Origin: an uncultured Cryptobacterium sp.
GTDB lineage: Bacteria > Actinomycetota > Coriobacteriia > Coriobacteriales > Eggerthellaceae
Length of the DNA stretch: 64,000 nt
NCBI GenBank assembly: GCA_958410215.1
Contig: CATYOF010000001.1
Span: 186,001 to 250,000 of the forward strand
Reading direction: 5' to 3'
The first letter of the stretch is position 1; every line of letters starts with the position of its first letter. The translations under genes and the position numbers were made by a program. The notes under the pieces are model-generated. The model was not told the DNA's origin, did no database searches, and worked only from the letters and a program-made list of their open reading frames with translations. Positions 50,484 through 59,462 of the stretch are shown piece by piece.

Positions 50484-51539
50484 TTACAAAATACCTTGCT
50501 TTTGCAGACGGTGATGCTCTTCAAGAGAAAGATCGCCACCCTGCATAACAATAAATGTTTTATCCGCTATGCAATCCACTCGCGCATCAAGAGCCGACGC
50601 AACGCCAAACGAAAAGTCTAGCACGCGTTTTGCAAGAGCAGAATCGGTTGAACGCAGCGAAAGAACAACAATATTACCCAATCTTACTGAACGGGCAACC
50701 GAAGCTACATCCTCGTAAGAAACTGGTTGCAAAAGCGTTATTTCTCGGGAAGTACTTTTTGGAGCACTTGATGAAACACCAGTTGAAATGCCTGCCACAC
50801 TAGAAGCGCTTGCAGTGCCAGAAATACTTCCCGCTACAGAAGTACTCGTCGTACCACCCGCTGCTGGATTCGCAGAAGCTCCCACTGCTGAAACACCTGA
50901 AGTACCTGCGCCCGACAAAGAAGACGACAATGCACTAGCACTTGAAGACCCACTTGTAGAGCCGCTTTGCGCGGTCGAATTCATTGGATTTCCCACCCCA
51001 GTTGAAGGCGTGAAAAGCGAATCTAGGCCAGGTGAACTCTGGCGCGCATGCTCCTTATAAGGAGATACGAAATCACCATACGTCGTTGCAGGAACGTCAT
51101 AGGATTCCGTTTCTTGAATATCATGCGAAACACCAGACGATGAAGCGCCATGCCCATAAGAACTCCTTGCAGAACTTCCATAGGAATCGTAAGCGGCATT
51201 GCCTGTAGCTGCTGAGCTAACCCCATAAGCGCTGGTAGTAGCACGAATATCACTGGAACTTACCAAATGAGGAGATGAGGTATATGATGACGTGCGAGAA
51301 GGACGTCCTGCAGTAGAGCGCGTCGTATATTCAAGGCGATCATAAGGATCTGCCTGATTTGCAGGCGCATACTGATCCGCTGAATCATAGGGATTTGTAT
51401 CGTCATAGCCATACTCGTCATATTCATCGTAGTAAGGCTCTTCGTCATACGTACGCTGCTTAGCGCCGCCAAATCCAAATCGATCCTTCAAATCTCCAAT
51501 AAGATTACTTGGAGAAACGGAGGGACGGGGAAAATCCAT
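50484..51539 (-). CDS. sepF: SepF-type cell division protein with very long low-complexity linker
   Basis: SepF binds FtsZ and the membrane and can stand in for FtsA. The N-terminal amphipathic region comes first, then an acidic Tyr/Asp/Glu-rich block (DEEPYYDEYDEYGYDD). A Ser/Thr/Gly/Ala linker follows to about residue 264, with many small repeats. The SepF domain is residues 265-351 (REITLLQPVSYEDVASVARS). Bacillus SepF has about 150 aa; here the linker adds some 200. AAGGG precedes the ATG at 51539. No ftsA is in the window, so SepF is the likely membrane anchor of FtsZ. Confidence 0.92.
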   Translation of the reverse strand: MDFPRPSVSPSNLIGDLKDRFGFGGAKQRTYDEEPYYDEYDEYGYDDTNPYDSADQYAPANQADPYDRLEYTTRSTAGRPSRTSSYTSSPHLVSSSDIRATTSAYGVSSAATGNAAYDSYGSSARSSYGHGASSSGVSHDIQETESYDVPATTYGDFVSPYKEHARQSSPGLDSLFTPSTGVGNPMNSTAQSGSTSGSSSASALSSSLSGAGTSGVSAVGASANPAAGGTTSTSVAGSISGTASASSVAGISTGVSSSAPKSTSREITLLQPVSYEDVASVARSVRLGNIVVLSLRSTDSALAKRVLDFSFGVASALDARVDCIADKTFIVMQGGDLSLEEHHRLQKQGIL

Positions 51540-51730
51540 ATTTCTATACCCTTCTGATCACCATCAAGTATTCAAGCATTAGCGTGATCTTTAATAATCG
51601 TTAAAAAACCCGACTAATTCAAGACTTTTTCACGGTATTCAGTCATCGCGCTATGCGAATCCGCATCCGCCAGCAATTACCATCTGCCAACTCTTGCCGT
51701 TGCCAATTGTCAACGGCTACCCGAATTCAA

Positions 51731-52423
51731 TTACTCAAATTCATCGCTAAAAATAGCACGACCAATGCGCACAATCGTAGTACCAAAGCCCACCGCATAG
51801 GGCCAATCTTCCGTCATTCCCATAGAAAGAGCAGATAAATGACACGACACGCCCTTATTCTGCAACTGAGCCTGAACGGTATCTCTTAAACGTTCCAGCC
51901 CTGAAAAGGTAGCTATAATGGCATCTTTGTCGCCCTGAGGCGCCATGGTCATAAGGCCTTCGATAACGATATGAGGAAGGCCAGAAGCACGCTCAATAAC
52001 CCCTTCAACTTCATCAGGAGAAAAACCGCTTTTACTTTCTTCCCCCGATACATTAACCTCAAGCAGCAATCGCTGGCATTTTCCTAGCTTTTCTGCCGCA
52101 GAATCAATCTTTGCCAAATGAGCTTCCTTGCTTACCGAATGAATAAGCGTTGCTGCAGAAACAATATCGGGAATTCGACGCGACTGAATATTGCCAATAA
52201 AATGCCACTGTACCTGAGGAAATACTGCCTGCTTGCGCAACAATTCATCAGGACGATTTTCTCCAAAGGCCGTAGCGCCTGCTTCAATCGCTTGGGCTAC
52301 CTGATCAGTATCAACTGTCTTTGAAACAGCTAGCAATAATACGTCTTGAGGATTCCTACCCGCTTTTTCACATTCCTTCTGCAATTCATTTCGAATACGC
52401 TGAAACCTTGTCGCTGTGCTCAT
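51731..52423 (-). CDS. yggS: YggS family PLP homeostasis protein
   Basis: A PLP-binding TIM-barrel protein that manages pyridoxal phosphate in the cell, with no known catalytic activity. The PLP Lys lies in LLLAVSKTVD. AFGENRPDELLRK replaces the common GENYVQE motif. HFIGNIQSRRI and LSMGMTEDWPYAVGFG are the other family marks. The 230 aa are complete. GAGGAGG precedes the ATG at 52423. It lies between pgeF and sepF, a common location in division clusters, which is often observed but not explained. Confidence 0.93.
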   Translation of the reverse strand: MSTATRFQRIRNELQKECEKAGRNPQDVLLLAVSKTVDTDQVAQAIEAGATAFGENRPDELLRKQAVFPQVQWHFIGNIQSRRIPDIVSAATLIHSVSKEAHLAKIDSAAEKLGKCQRLLLEVNVSGEESKSGFSPDEVEGVIERASGLPHIVIEGLMTMAPQGDKDAIIATFSGLERLRDTVQAQLQNKGVSCHLSALSMGMTEDWPYAVGFGTTIVRIGRAIFSDEFE

Positions 52424-52435
52424 GCCTTATCCTCC

Positions 52436-53362
52436 TCATATGCGCTCTTTATAGGCAAATGCTCCATGACGGCCCGTCACTCCCGCTTCTGCTCGATAGG
52501 AAAAGAATTCATCGGTATGGCACATGGTACAAAGCCCTAAATCGCAAATACGATCGGGCGAAATACCAACTTGCGTAAGCTGAGTGATAAGCGCCTGCGA
52601 TAAATCAATATGACGATACCCCGCATCGCAGGAAGCGCCAAATGTTTCTATGAATAAATCGTGAAGTTCTTCGCTTGTTTCAAAACACTCGCGCCTGATG
52701 TGAGGACCAATATAGACGTTATACGATTCAAATACATTTTGACTAAAGCTCGCCTCTGTGATCTGCTTCTCATCTTCAGGACGCGCCTTATCAAGCAAAT
52801 CCTTATCCGGTTGTGCCTTATCAGACACTCCCTTACCAGCGCACCCCCTATCAAGCTGCGCCATGCGAAGCGCCGCTTTAACCGCAATAGTGTTCATGAC
52901 GCCACGCCAGCCTGCATGGACTACCGAAAAACAACCTCCCGGCGATACTAAAATAACGGGCACACAATCGGCATAGCATAACAATGCAGCTACACGCGGC
53001 ACATCTACTACTAAACCGTCGGCACCTTGCGCTATATCCACAAGAGACTTCAGCACGTCAGTTTGCGCATCAATGGTTAAAACCGTATCGCCATGAACCT
53101 GATTTGGAACAAGCAGAGGAACATCAGGCGTGGCAAGCCCCTGCAAAACGCGCCTTCGATTTTCTTCTACATCGGAGAGGCAATCATTTACGTGGGTACC
53201 CAAATTCAATGAAGCATACGAACCCTTGCTTACCCCTCCACCACGGCAGGTAAATGCAATGCGAATACCCGTTGCCTTATATAAATCGTCATCAGAATAT
53301 GCCTCTATAGACGCAAAACGACCCTTGGCTAACTTGGGATAAGGTAGAGCAAGGGTCGTCAT
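52436..53362 (-). CDS. pgeF: PgeF/YfiH family purine nucleoside phosphorylase-like (multicopper polyphenol oxidase) protein
   Basis: Laccase-domain protein, 308 aa; members cleave purine nucleosides and in E. coli remove an off-pathway muropeptide. Family marks are PNQVHGDTV, ALLCYADCVPVIL and VVHAGWRGVMNTI, with the zinc-binding Cys and His. Between about 52760 and 52870 is an insert with Lys/Asp repeats such as DKAQPDKDLLDKARPEDE that is not part of the fold. The start at 53362 follows AGAAGG. It lies between ftsZ and yggS. Confidence 0.9.
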   Translation of the reverse strand: MTTLALPYPKLAKGRFASIEAYSDDDLYKATGIRIAFTCRGGGVSKGSYASLNLGTHVNDCLSDVEENRRRVLQGLATPDVPLLVPNQVHGDTVLTIDAQTDVLKSLVDIAQGADGLVVDVPRVAALLCYADCVPVILVSPGGCFSVVHAGWRGVMNTIAVKAALRMAQLDRGCAGKGVSDKAQPDKDLLDKARPEDEKQITEASFSQNVFESYNVYIGPHIRRECFETSEELHDLFIETFGASCDAGYRHIDLSQALITQLTQVGISPDRICDLGLCTMCHTDEFFSYRAEAGVTGRHGAFAYKERI

Positions 53363-53428
53363 AATAACCTTCTAAGGTAGTGCTTTCTGAAGAATTCCTA
53401 CGAAAACGTGCGCATCAAGTAACGATGT

Positions 53429-54547
53429 TTACTGACGCTTCAAGAAATCGGGAATGTAGTCTTCATCAGCAAAGCGTGGCTCTGATGGATAGAGCGGACG
53501 CTGGCTTTGTGCTGGTTTTGCAGAAGCTGCCTGCTGGGTAGTGGAAGCAAACATGTTATCGCGGCGAGAGAAATCCATAGCAGACTGATTATTGGTTGCC
53601 TTAAAGCCCGTTGCAATAACCGTAATGCGAATGGTGTCGCCCAATTCAGGATCAACAATCTGACCGTAGATAATATTGGCGTTTTCATCTGCAACTGCTT
53701 CAACCACACGAGCCGCTTCGTCAACTTCAGACAAGGCAAGTTCAGGGCCACCTGCAATGGAGAACAGAATGCGAGATGCACCAGCAATAGAAGTTTCAAG
53801 CAAGCTGGAATTAATAGCCTGTTCTGCTGCCTCCAAAGCACGAGAATCGCCTGAAGCAATACCGATACCCATCATTGCGGTACCTGCATCCTTCATAACC
53901 GTACGAATGTCGGCAAAGTCAAGGTTAATCAAACCAGGAATGGTAATAAGGTCGGTAACACCTTGGATGCCCTGACGCAAAGTATCGTCTGCGATACGGA
54001 AAGCATCCAACATACTGGTTTTCTTTTCCACAATTTCAAGAAGGCGATCGTTAGGAATAACAATGAGTGTATCTACCTTCTGGGAAAGATAGTCGATACC
54101 CTGTTCGGCCTGGTTTCGACGAAGACGACCTTCAAAGCTAAAGGGCTTCGTAACAATACCTACCGTTAGCGCACCAATTTCTTCACGTGCGATTTCCGCT
54201 ACGACCGGAGCAGCACCGGTACCCGTACCGCCGCCTTCACCTGCTGTTACGAATACCATATCGGCATCGGCAAGAGCTTCGCGAATTTCAGTACGAGATT
54301 CTTCTGCTGCCTGGCAGCCAACCTCAGGGTTAGCACCCGCACCAAGGCCTCGGGTAATTTCTTCACCAATATGAATAGTTTTGTCAGCATCGGAAAGCAT
54401 AAGTGCTTGGCGATCCGTATTAACTGCGATAAATTCAACACCCTTAATGCCGGCTTCTACCATTCGGTTAACCGCATTAGTGCCGCCACCGCCAACACCG
54501 ACGACCTTAATTACCGCGAGGTTGTCAGAGCCAAGAATCTGTTGCAT
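53429..54547 (-). CDS. ftsZ: Cell division protein FtsZ
   Basis: Tubulin homolog forming the division ring. GVGGGGTNAVNRMVEAGI and the GTP loop GGGTGTGAAPVVAEIA are present. The C-terminal conserved peptide reads DEDYIPDFLKR and would bind SepF. The linker between is short (Gln/Ala/Ser-rich). Length 372 aa is normal. A weak ribosome binding site (GAAAGCGAG) precedes the ATG at 54547. It follows ftsQ by 125 bp, the usual place; ftsA is absent, as in most actinobacteria. Confidence 0.97.
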   Translation of the reverse strand: MQQILGSDNLAVIKVVGVGGGGTNAVNRMVEAGIKGVEFIAVNTDRQALMLSDADKTIHIGEEITRGLGAGANPEVGCQAAEESRTEIREALADADMVFVTAGEGGGTGTGAAPVVAEIAREEIGALTVGIVTKPFSFEGRLRRNQAEQGIDYLSQKVDTLIVIPNDRLLEIVEKKTSMLDAFRIADDTLRQGIQGVTDLITIPGLINLDFADIRTVMKDAGTAMMGIGIASGDSRALEAAEQAINSSLLETSIAGASRILFSIAGGPELALSEVDEAARVVEAVADENANIIYGQIVDPELGDTIRITVIATGFKATNNQSAMDFSRRDNMFASTTQQAASAKPAQSQRPLYPSEPRFADEDYIPDFLKRQ

Positions 54548-54672
54548 ATTTGCTCGCTTTCAGTTTTATTTCAGCGCCATCCCACACAAGGGCAAGCCCT
54601 TATAGTTTGGACATCTTGAACATTGTACACAATGGATTGCGGTTTGCAAAACAACACCGTCAATATCAGGGA

Positions 54673-55731
54673 TTACATCGATCGCCATACCGGTTTATTC
54701 ACAACTCGTACATTGATATACGATATTTTCCCTTCATATTCTTTCAATAATTCAAGACATACCCGTTCTTTATCTCTAATATCCTGGGAATTACCAAAGG
54801 CAATTTCTACCCCGTTGTCTAAGGTTAGCGTAGTGGAATTACTGCTTGCCGCAGAAACGCTTTTAATTTGATCGGCAAGTTCGGTTGTCATGCCATCAAT
54901 AATTGAAAGCGCATTTTCTACATTTGCATTGTTGCAGTATTTTCCCGCCTCAGGTGTTGACCCATAAGGAATATCAGTAATTTCAAGTGCGTTTGCCGCA
55001 TCTTCATATATTGATGCCGGAAGCGCTTGGCCTTCCGCGCTGTTTTGGTCGGGTAGCTCAGTTAACCACATACCATCAGGTGCAAGCGCCCATCGTTGCA
55101 CCGTGTTGGAATCGTCTACCGTAACCGAAACAACGGCAGAAATGCTTCGTTCGGTAATATTTAAATTCAGCGTATCGGGAAACACCCTATCAACACTGGC
55201 ACTTTGTACCCACGGATTTGAAGTTAAACGCGACGTAATTCCATTAGCATCCACGTTAAGCAAGGTGGTTCCTTCAGGTACTGCGGCAAGTTCGGTCATC
55301 TCTTCTGCCGTAATATGAGAAACTCCCGAAACGGTTACTTGCCGCACGGTAAATACACCAGAGTTAGCAAGAACCACCCCGCCAATTCCCAATACTGCAA
55401 TTAAGGCAACGATAACGATAATTACCGCAGGAAGACGCCTTGAAGCTCGTCTGGCGCGATAGCGTGCCGCATTATGTACATCGGAAACGCTTACTGAACG
55501 AAGGGGCTGATCCACTTGTCTTGAAGTGCGGTCTGCCGAATGGGGCACGCGCGTAAAACCACCACGAGAAGGAGAAGTTCTCGTGCGCGAAGAAGTATTG
55601 GACATTCTGCGAGGAGATCTGCCCTGAGCTGGACGGCCCTTCACGGTAGTAGGTCGCGCCGAAGGCCTATTCCTCGAAGACGTTACCCTTGAAGCCGAGG
55701 AAGCGGACCTCTGTCTCGAGTTCAATGCCAT
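54673..55731 (-). CDS. ftsQ: FtsQ-type division protein with POTRA domain
   Basis: Bitopic division protein. Residues 1-95 are cytoplasmic, Arg/Ser/Thr-rich and probably disordered. One membrane segment follows (LPAVIIVIVALIAVLGIGG). The outer POTRA domain comes next (VRQVTVSGVSHITAEEMTEL) with the FtsQ/DivIB domain (SVDRVFPDTLNLNITERS). The start at 55731 has AAGGAGG 5 nt upstream, so the first 65 nt overlap the end of murB in another frame. Length is 352 aa. It is between murB and ftsZ, as expected. Confidence 0.93.
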   Translation of the reverse strand: MALNSRQRSASSASRVTSSRNRPSARPTTVKGRPAQGRSPRRMSNTSSRTRTSPSRGGFTRVPHSADRTSRQVDQPLRSVSVSDVHNAARYRARRASRRLPAVIIVIVALIAVLGIGGVVLANSGVFTVRQVTVSGVSHITAEEMTELAAVPEGTTLLNVDANGITSRLTSNPWVQSASVDRVFPDTLNLNITERSISAVVSVTVDDSNTVQRWALAPDGMWLTELPDQNSAEGQALPASIYEDAANALEITDIPYGSTPEAGKYCNNANVENALSIIDGMTTELADQIKSVSAASSNSTTLTLDNGVEIAFGNSQDIRDKERVCLELLKEYEGKISYINVRVVNKPVWRSM

Positions 55732-56611
55732 AGCGCCTCCTTACTTCTTCTCGTGCAGTTTTTATAAGCGTCAAAACATCACGTGCTGTGGCCGATCCGG
55801 TATTCACAATAAAGTTAGCGTGCTTTTCAGAAATACAAGCTCCGCCGCACTGCTTTCCTTTCAGTCCCACCTCTTCAATTAAAGCGCCCACGGAACCCTG
55901 TTCGGGATTACGAAAAACACTTCCACAAGACGGATATTCAAGGGGTTGGCTTGCTTTGCGTTTTGCAAGCAGGGAACTCATTCGTTCATGGATGTTACCT
56001 GAAAATGCGCGCTCAAGCTTTAATTCGCATTCGACCAGAATTTCATCAGGCGAAAAGGAAGAAGTGCGATAACCCCACGTTAAATCACTTGCAGCATAGC
56101 GTTTAAGCCCGGTTTTTGCATTATAGGCAGTAACCGATACCACGCGCGAACCCATCCAATCGTTTCGGGTGCCCGCATTCTGCACCAAAGCGCCCCCTAC
56201 CGTACCAGGAGTGCCCACGGCAAATTCCATGCCGGAGTATCCATGGTGAAACACTTCTTGCACCAGGCGCGACAACATAGTTCCTGCGCCTACCACCACA
56301 TGCTGCGCCTCATCATCAAAACGCCATGCGCGAAAATCGCCCGCAAGGGTTATCACCACGCCGTCATAGCCCTCATCAGATACCAGCAAGTTTGAACCCT
56401 TGCCCGTTACAAACCATTCAAGGTTTTCATCGGCGCAAACCTTTAGTATGGCACCCAGCGCAGCAATTGAATTAACCTCAACAAAAGCTCGTGCGGGACC
56501 ACCAATCCGATAGGTGGTATGACGCGCCATAGGTTCATCTAAGCGAATTGTTCCTTCAAAATCGTCATCGAAACGCATCAGTTCCAATTCCGAAGCATGA
56601 CGAGCTGCCAT
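55667..56611 (-). CDS. murB: UDP-N-acetylmuramate dehydrogenase
   Basis: FAD enzyme reducing UDP-GlcNAc-enolpyruvate to UDP-MurNAc. HTTYRIGGPARAFVEVNS, WFVTGKGSNLLVSDEGYDG, GMEFAVGTPGTVGGALVQNAG and YPSCGSVFRNPE carry the FAD and catalytic Ser blocks. Its 314 aa is of the type I/II length. The start ATG overlaps the murC stop (TAATG). The stop lies 65 nt inside ftsQ. Confidence 0.96.
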   Translation of the reverse strand: MAARHASELELMRFDDDFEGTIRLDEPMARHTTYRIGGPARAFVEVNSIAALGAILKVCADENLEWFVTGKGSNLLVSDEGYDGVVITLAGDFRAWRFDDEAQHVVVGAGTMLSRLVQEVFHHGYSGMEFAVGTPGTVGGALVQNAGTRNDWMGSRVVSVTAYNAKTGLKRYAASDLTWGYRTSSFSPDEILVECELKLERAFSGNIHERMSSLLAKRKASQPLEYPSCGSVFRNPEQGSVGALIEEVGLKGKQCGGACISEKHANFIVNTGSATARDVLTLIKTAREEVRRRYGIELETEVRFLGFKGNVFEE

Positions 56612-58029
56612 TAGTGCGTGCTCTTTTCCTTGTCCTGAAGAGCAGCCAGCAATTCAGGACCAACTCCGGTAACATCGCCTGCACCCATGGTAATAATCAA
56701 ATCACCCGGCTTGAGCTGATCAACAAGATAAGGAATAAGTTTCATGCGACGTTCGATATAGGTAACCTTACCCGTATCGCCCACATGATCTAAAACAGGC
56801 TGCATAAAGGTAGCGCCCGTAATACCAGGAATAGGGGTTTCTCCTGCCGAATAAACATTCATGAACACCACAAAATCAGCCTGGTCAAACGCTGAAGCGA
56901 ATTCATCTTTCAACACTTCGGTAAACAGCTTGACACGCGAATAGCGGTGAGGCTGGAAAACAACACAAACCCGCTTGAAATCAAGACTTTTTGCCGCAGC
57001 AATAGTTGCCGCAATTTCGGTAGGATGATGAGCATAGTCATCCAAAATAGTGATGCCACCTGCTTCACCCACCAAATCAAAGCGACGACGAACACCCGAA
57101 AAGTCTGCCAAAACTTCAGCAGCACGCTCAACGTTAAAACCCTGCGTCATCAGCAAGGTAAGCACACCTGCTGCATTTAACGCATTGTGCTGACCGGGGT
57201 TTTGTTTAAGATGGCACTTAAGCGCCTTACCATCGGGCAAGGTAACGGTAAAGGAAGTGGAAACTCCTGACACCGCATAATCGGAAATAGTGGTATCACA
57301 TTCAGCGGAGAAACCATAAGTTAAAACCTTGCGTCCCGTTTTGCGGGCCACTTCAACGAGCGCTTTGTCTTCGCCACACACCACGCAGCATCCGTCATCG
57401 TGAGCAGAAGACATAAAGTCGCCAAATAACTTATAGATCTCATTTAAATCTTCGTAATGGTCAAGATGATCCGCTTCAATATTGGTTACCAATACCGATT
57501 CGGGGTCCAAATAGGTAAAAGACTTATCGCTTTCATCGGCTTCTACTACGTAATAATCACCCTTGCCGCAATGCGCGTTAGAGTTATACGCGCGGACAAT
57601 GCCGCCAATAAGAAACGTTGGATCAAGCCCCATACCGTCAATTACAGAAGCAAGCATAGAAGAAGTGGTGGTTTTGCCGTGCGTACCCGCAACCGCTAAG
57701 GTACGATGGCCATGGCCTAATTCGGCAAGCATTTTTGCACGATGCCAAATAGGAATTTCACGGCGCTTTGCTTCTATAAGTTCAGGATTGTTTTCCAAAA
57801 TAGCAGTAGATACCACCACTACATCAGGATTTTCGGAATCCAAATTAGAAGCTTTTTGACCAATATATATGCGCACGCCAGCTTCACGCAGCTGCTGCGT
57901 ATAACGGCTCTCACGTAAATCGGAGCCGGAAACTTCCATACCCTGTTCTTTAGCAACGCGTGCAATACCACTCATGCCCACGCCGCCAATACCGATAAAA
58001 TGTACGTTTTTGATGCGATTCTCTGTCAC
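56611..58029 (-). CDS. murC: UDP-N-acetylmuramate-L-alanine ligase
   Basis: ATP-dependent ligase adding L-Ala to UDP-MurNAc. NVHFIGIGGVGMSGIARVA is the Rossmann loop, LAVAGTHGKTTTSSMLASV the P-loop, and EADESDKSFTYLDP and NIEADHLDHYEDL are the Mur ligase blocks. The start is likely the GTG at 58029, 6 nt after AGGAGG; the ATG at 58035 abuts that site. Length 472 aa. A candidate internal promoter is at 58059-58087. It lies after a 114-bp gap from murG. Confidence 0.95.
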   Translation of the reverse strand: MTENRIKNVHFIGIGGVGMSGIARVAKEQGMEVSGSDLRESRYTQQLREAGVRIYIGQKASNLDSENPDVVVVSTAILENNPELIEAKRREIPIWHRAKMLAELGHGHRTLAVAGTHGKTTTSSMLASVIDGMGLDPTFLIGGIVRAYNSNAHCGKGDYYVVEADESDKSFTYLDPESVLVTNIEADHLDHYEDLNEIYKLFGDFMSSAHDDGCCVVCGEDKALVEVARKTGRKVLTYGFSAECDTTISDYAVSGVSTSFTVTLPDGKALKCHLKQNPGQHNALNAAGVLTLLMTQGFNVERAAEVLADFSGVRRRFDLVGEAGGITILDDYAHHPTEIAATIAAAKSLDFKRVCVVFQPHRYSRVKLFTEVLKDEFASAFDQADFVVFMNVYSAGETPIPGITGATFMQPVLDHVGDTGKVTYIERRMKLIPYLVDQLKPGDLIITMGAGDVTGVGPELLAALQDKEKSTH

Positions 58030-58058
58030 GGACATCCTCCTCGAGATCGCCCCTTATT

Positions 58059-58087
58059 GTATAAAACCTTTTTTGCTTGCAGCGCAA
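58059..58087 (-). promoter_or_regulatory. Candidate internal promoter upstream of murC
   Basis: On the minus strand TTGCGC (58087-58082) lies 17 nt before TATACA (58064-58059), within the only sizeable gap (58030-58143) between murG and murC. It could give murC-murB-ftsQ-ftsZ their own transcription. Confidence 0.4.
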
Positions 58088-58143
58088 ACACACAGTATCC
58101 GCGAAAACAAGACAAGTTTTAACCGCTTTTACGACCTGTGACC

Positions 58144-59406
58144 TTATTCCTTATGATCTTTTTCGCCGCTGACGATATCAGTTTCATTTTGAGCGTCGGC
58201 GTCAGAATCAGTATCGGATTCAGATTCGAGGCTTGAATCAGCATCGGGCTCAGAGTCGGAATCCTTTTTAGCTTGTTCTTGTTTGAATTCCTCAAAAAGA
58301 TCAGGCCATTTGGACTTTATCATCAGTTCCACAACATCCGCCAAGCGCGCTGCTGCGTTGCCTGTTTCAAACGTTGCCGCTGCCGCCTTCATATCCTCAC
58401 GCAGCTGTGCATCTTTTAGCAAGCCCAATACACTGTTTGAAAACTCTTGTGTTTCAACTTTGTCATCTGCAATAAGAATAGCAGCACCACGTTCCACGTA
58501 TTCTTTTGCGTTGGCCGTTTGATGATCCGCCGTTGCATACGGGAAAGGAATTAGCACAGCAGGAATACAACGGGCAGAAATTTCTGCAAGCGATGAAGCA
58601 CCCGCACGAGATACCACCAAATCAGCAGTTGCAAGAACTGCGCCCATGTTATCTTCGTAGTCTTTTAAGATGTAGCGCTTTTGCTCTTCTTCGGTTAACG
58701 CAAGCCCTTCTCGCACGGTCTCGAATTCCTTAGGACCCGTAATATGAACCACGTAGGTGTTATCCATGGACAGAAGATCGTTTTTCATCTGGGAGATAGC
58801 AGTGTTGATATGACGAGCTCCCAAACTACCGCCAAACACCAAAAGCATGGTGGCATCTTCGGGAATACCTAAATACGCTCTGCCTTCTTCCTTCGTTGCT
58901 TCAAGTACCGACTTGCGCACGGGATTGCCTGTTACGATAACTTTCATTTGATCCTTCACTGTACGACCTGCCGAAGCATAGGTAAGCGCAACTGCAGAAG
59001 CATTTTTTGAAAGATAGTCGTTAGCCATACCCATAACAGAATTCTGCTCATGAATAATCAAAGGCACACGGAAAGCCTTAGCTGCGCGACCTGCAGGAAG
59101 GCACGCATATCCACCAAACACCACAACGGCGTTGGGCTTCAATTCTGCAAACCATCGGCCTGCTTCGTTAGCAGAATGAGATAGTTTTTTGAGTCCTTTT
59201 GCCAAGGTAAGAGGATGGCTGCGATCAAAACCAGAAACTTCGAAGCCCTTAAAAGGAATACCCGCCATTTCAACGAGAGGCTTTTCTACCCCATTAGGAG
59301 TACCCGCAAAATACACCTCATAACCACGCTCTTGCAAAACTTCTGCAAGAGCAAGTGCAGGATTTATATGACCAGCGGTTCCTCCACCCGACAATACGAT
59401 ACGCAT
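58144..59406 (-). CDS. murG: Undecaprenyldiphospho-muramoylpentapeptide beta-N-acetylglucosaminyltransferase with acidic tail
   Basis: MurG adds GlcNAc to lipid I on the inner face of the membrane, giving lipid II. VLSGGGTAGHINPALALAE is the N-terminal loop, VFGGSLGARHINTAI the UDP-binding linker, and SRAGASSLAEISA and IPFPYATADHQTANAKEY belong to the nucleotide-binding half. The ATG at 59406 has AAGGAGG 9 nt upstream. About 45 C-terminal residues are Asp/Glu/Ser-rich (58144-58280), not found in usual MurG. Length 420 aa. It stands between ftsW and murC. Confidence 0.95.
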   Translation of the reverse strand: MRIVLSGGGTAGHINPALALAEVLQERGYEVYFAGTPNGVEKPLVEMAGIPFKGFEVSGFDRSHPLTLAKGLKKLSHSANEAGRWFAELKPNAVVVFGGYACLPAGRAAKAFRVPLIIHEQNSVMGMANDYLSKNASAVALTYASAGRTVKDQMKVIVTGNPVRKSVLEATKEEGRAYLGIPEDATMLLVFGGSLGARHINTAISQMKNDLLSMDNTYVVHITGPKEFETVREGLALTEEEQKRYILKDYEDNMGAVLATADLVVSRAGASSLAEISARCIPAVLIPFPYATADHQTANAKEYVERGAAILIADDKVETQEFSNSVLGLLKDAQLREDMKAAAATFETGNAAARLADVVELMIKSKWPDLFEEFKQEQAKKDSDSEPDADSSLESESDTDSDADAQNETDIVSGEKDHKE

Positions 59407-59462
59407 CCTATTCCAACCTCCTTGATGCTTGTCTGGCTTCAAACTAAACAAGCATTTTAGCG

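Noticed and set aside
51696..51717. GCCGTTG/CAACGGC hairpin after yggS as a terminator
   Set aside because: It is short and lacks a T-tract on the minus strand. It falls between yggS and sepF, where readthrough is likely.
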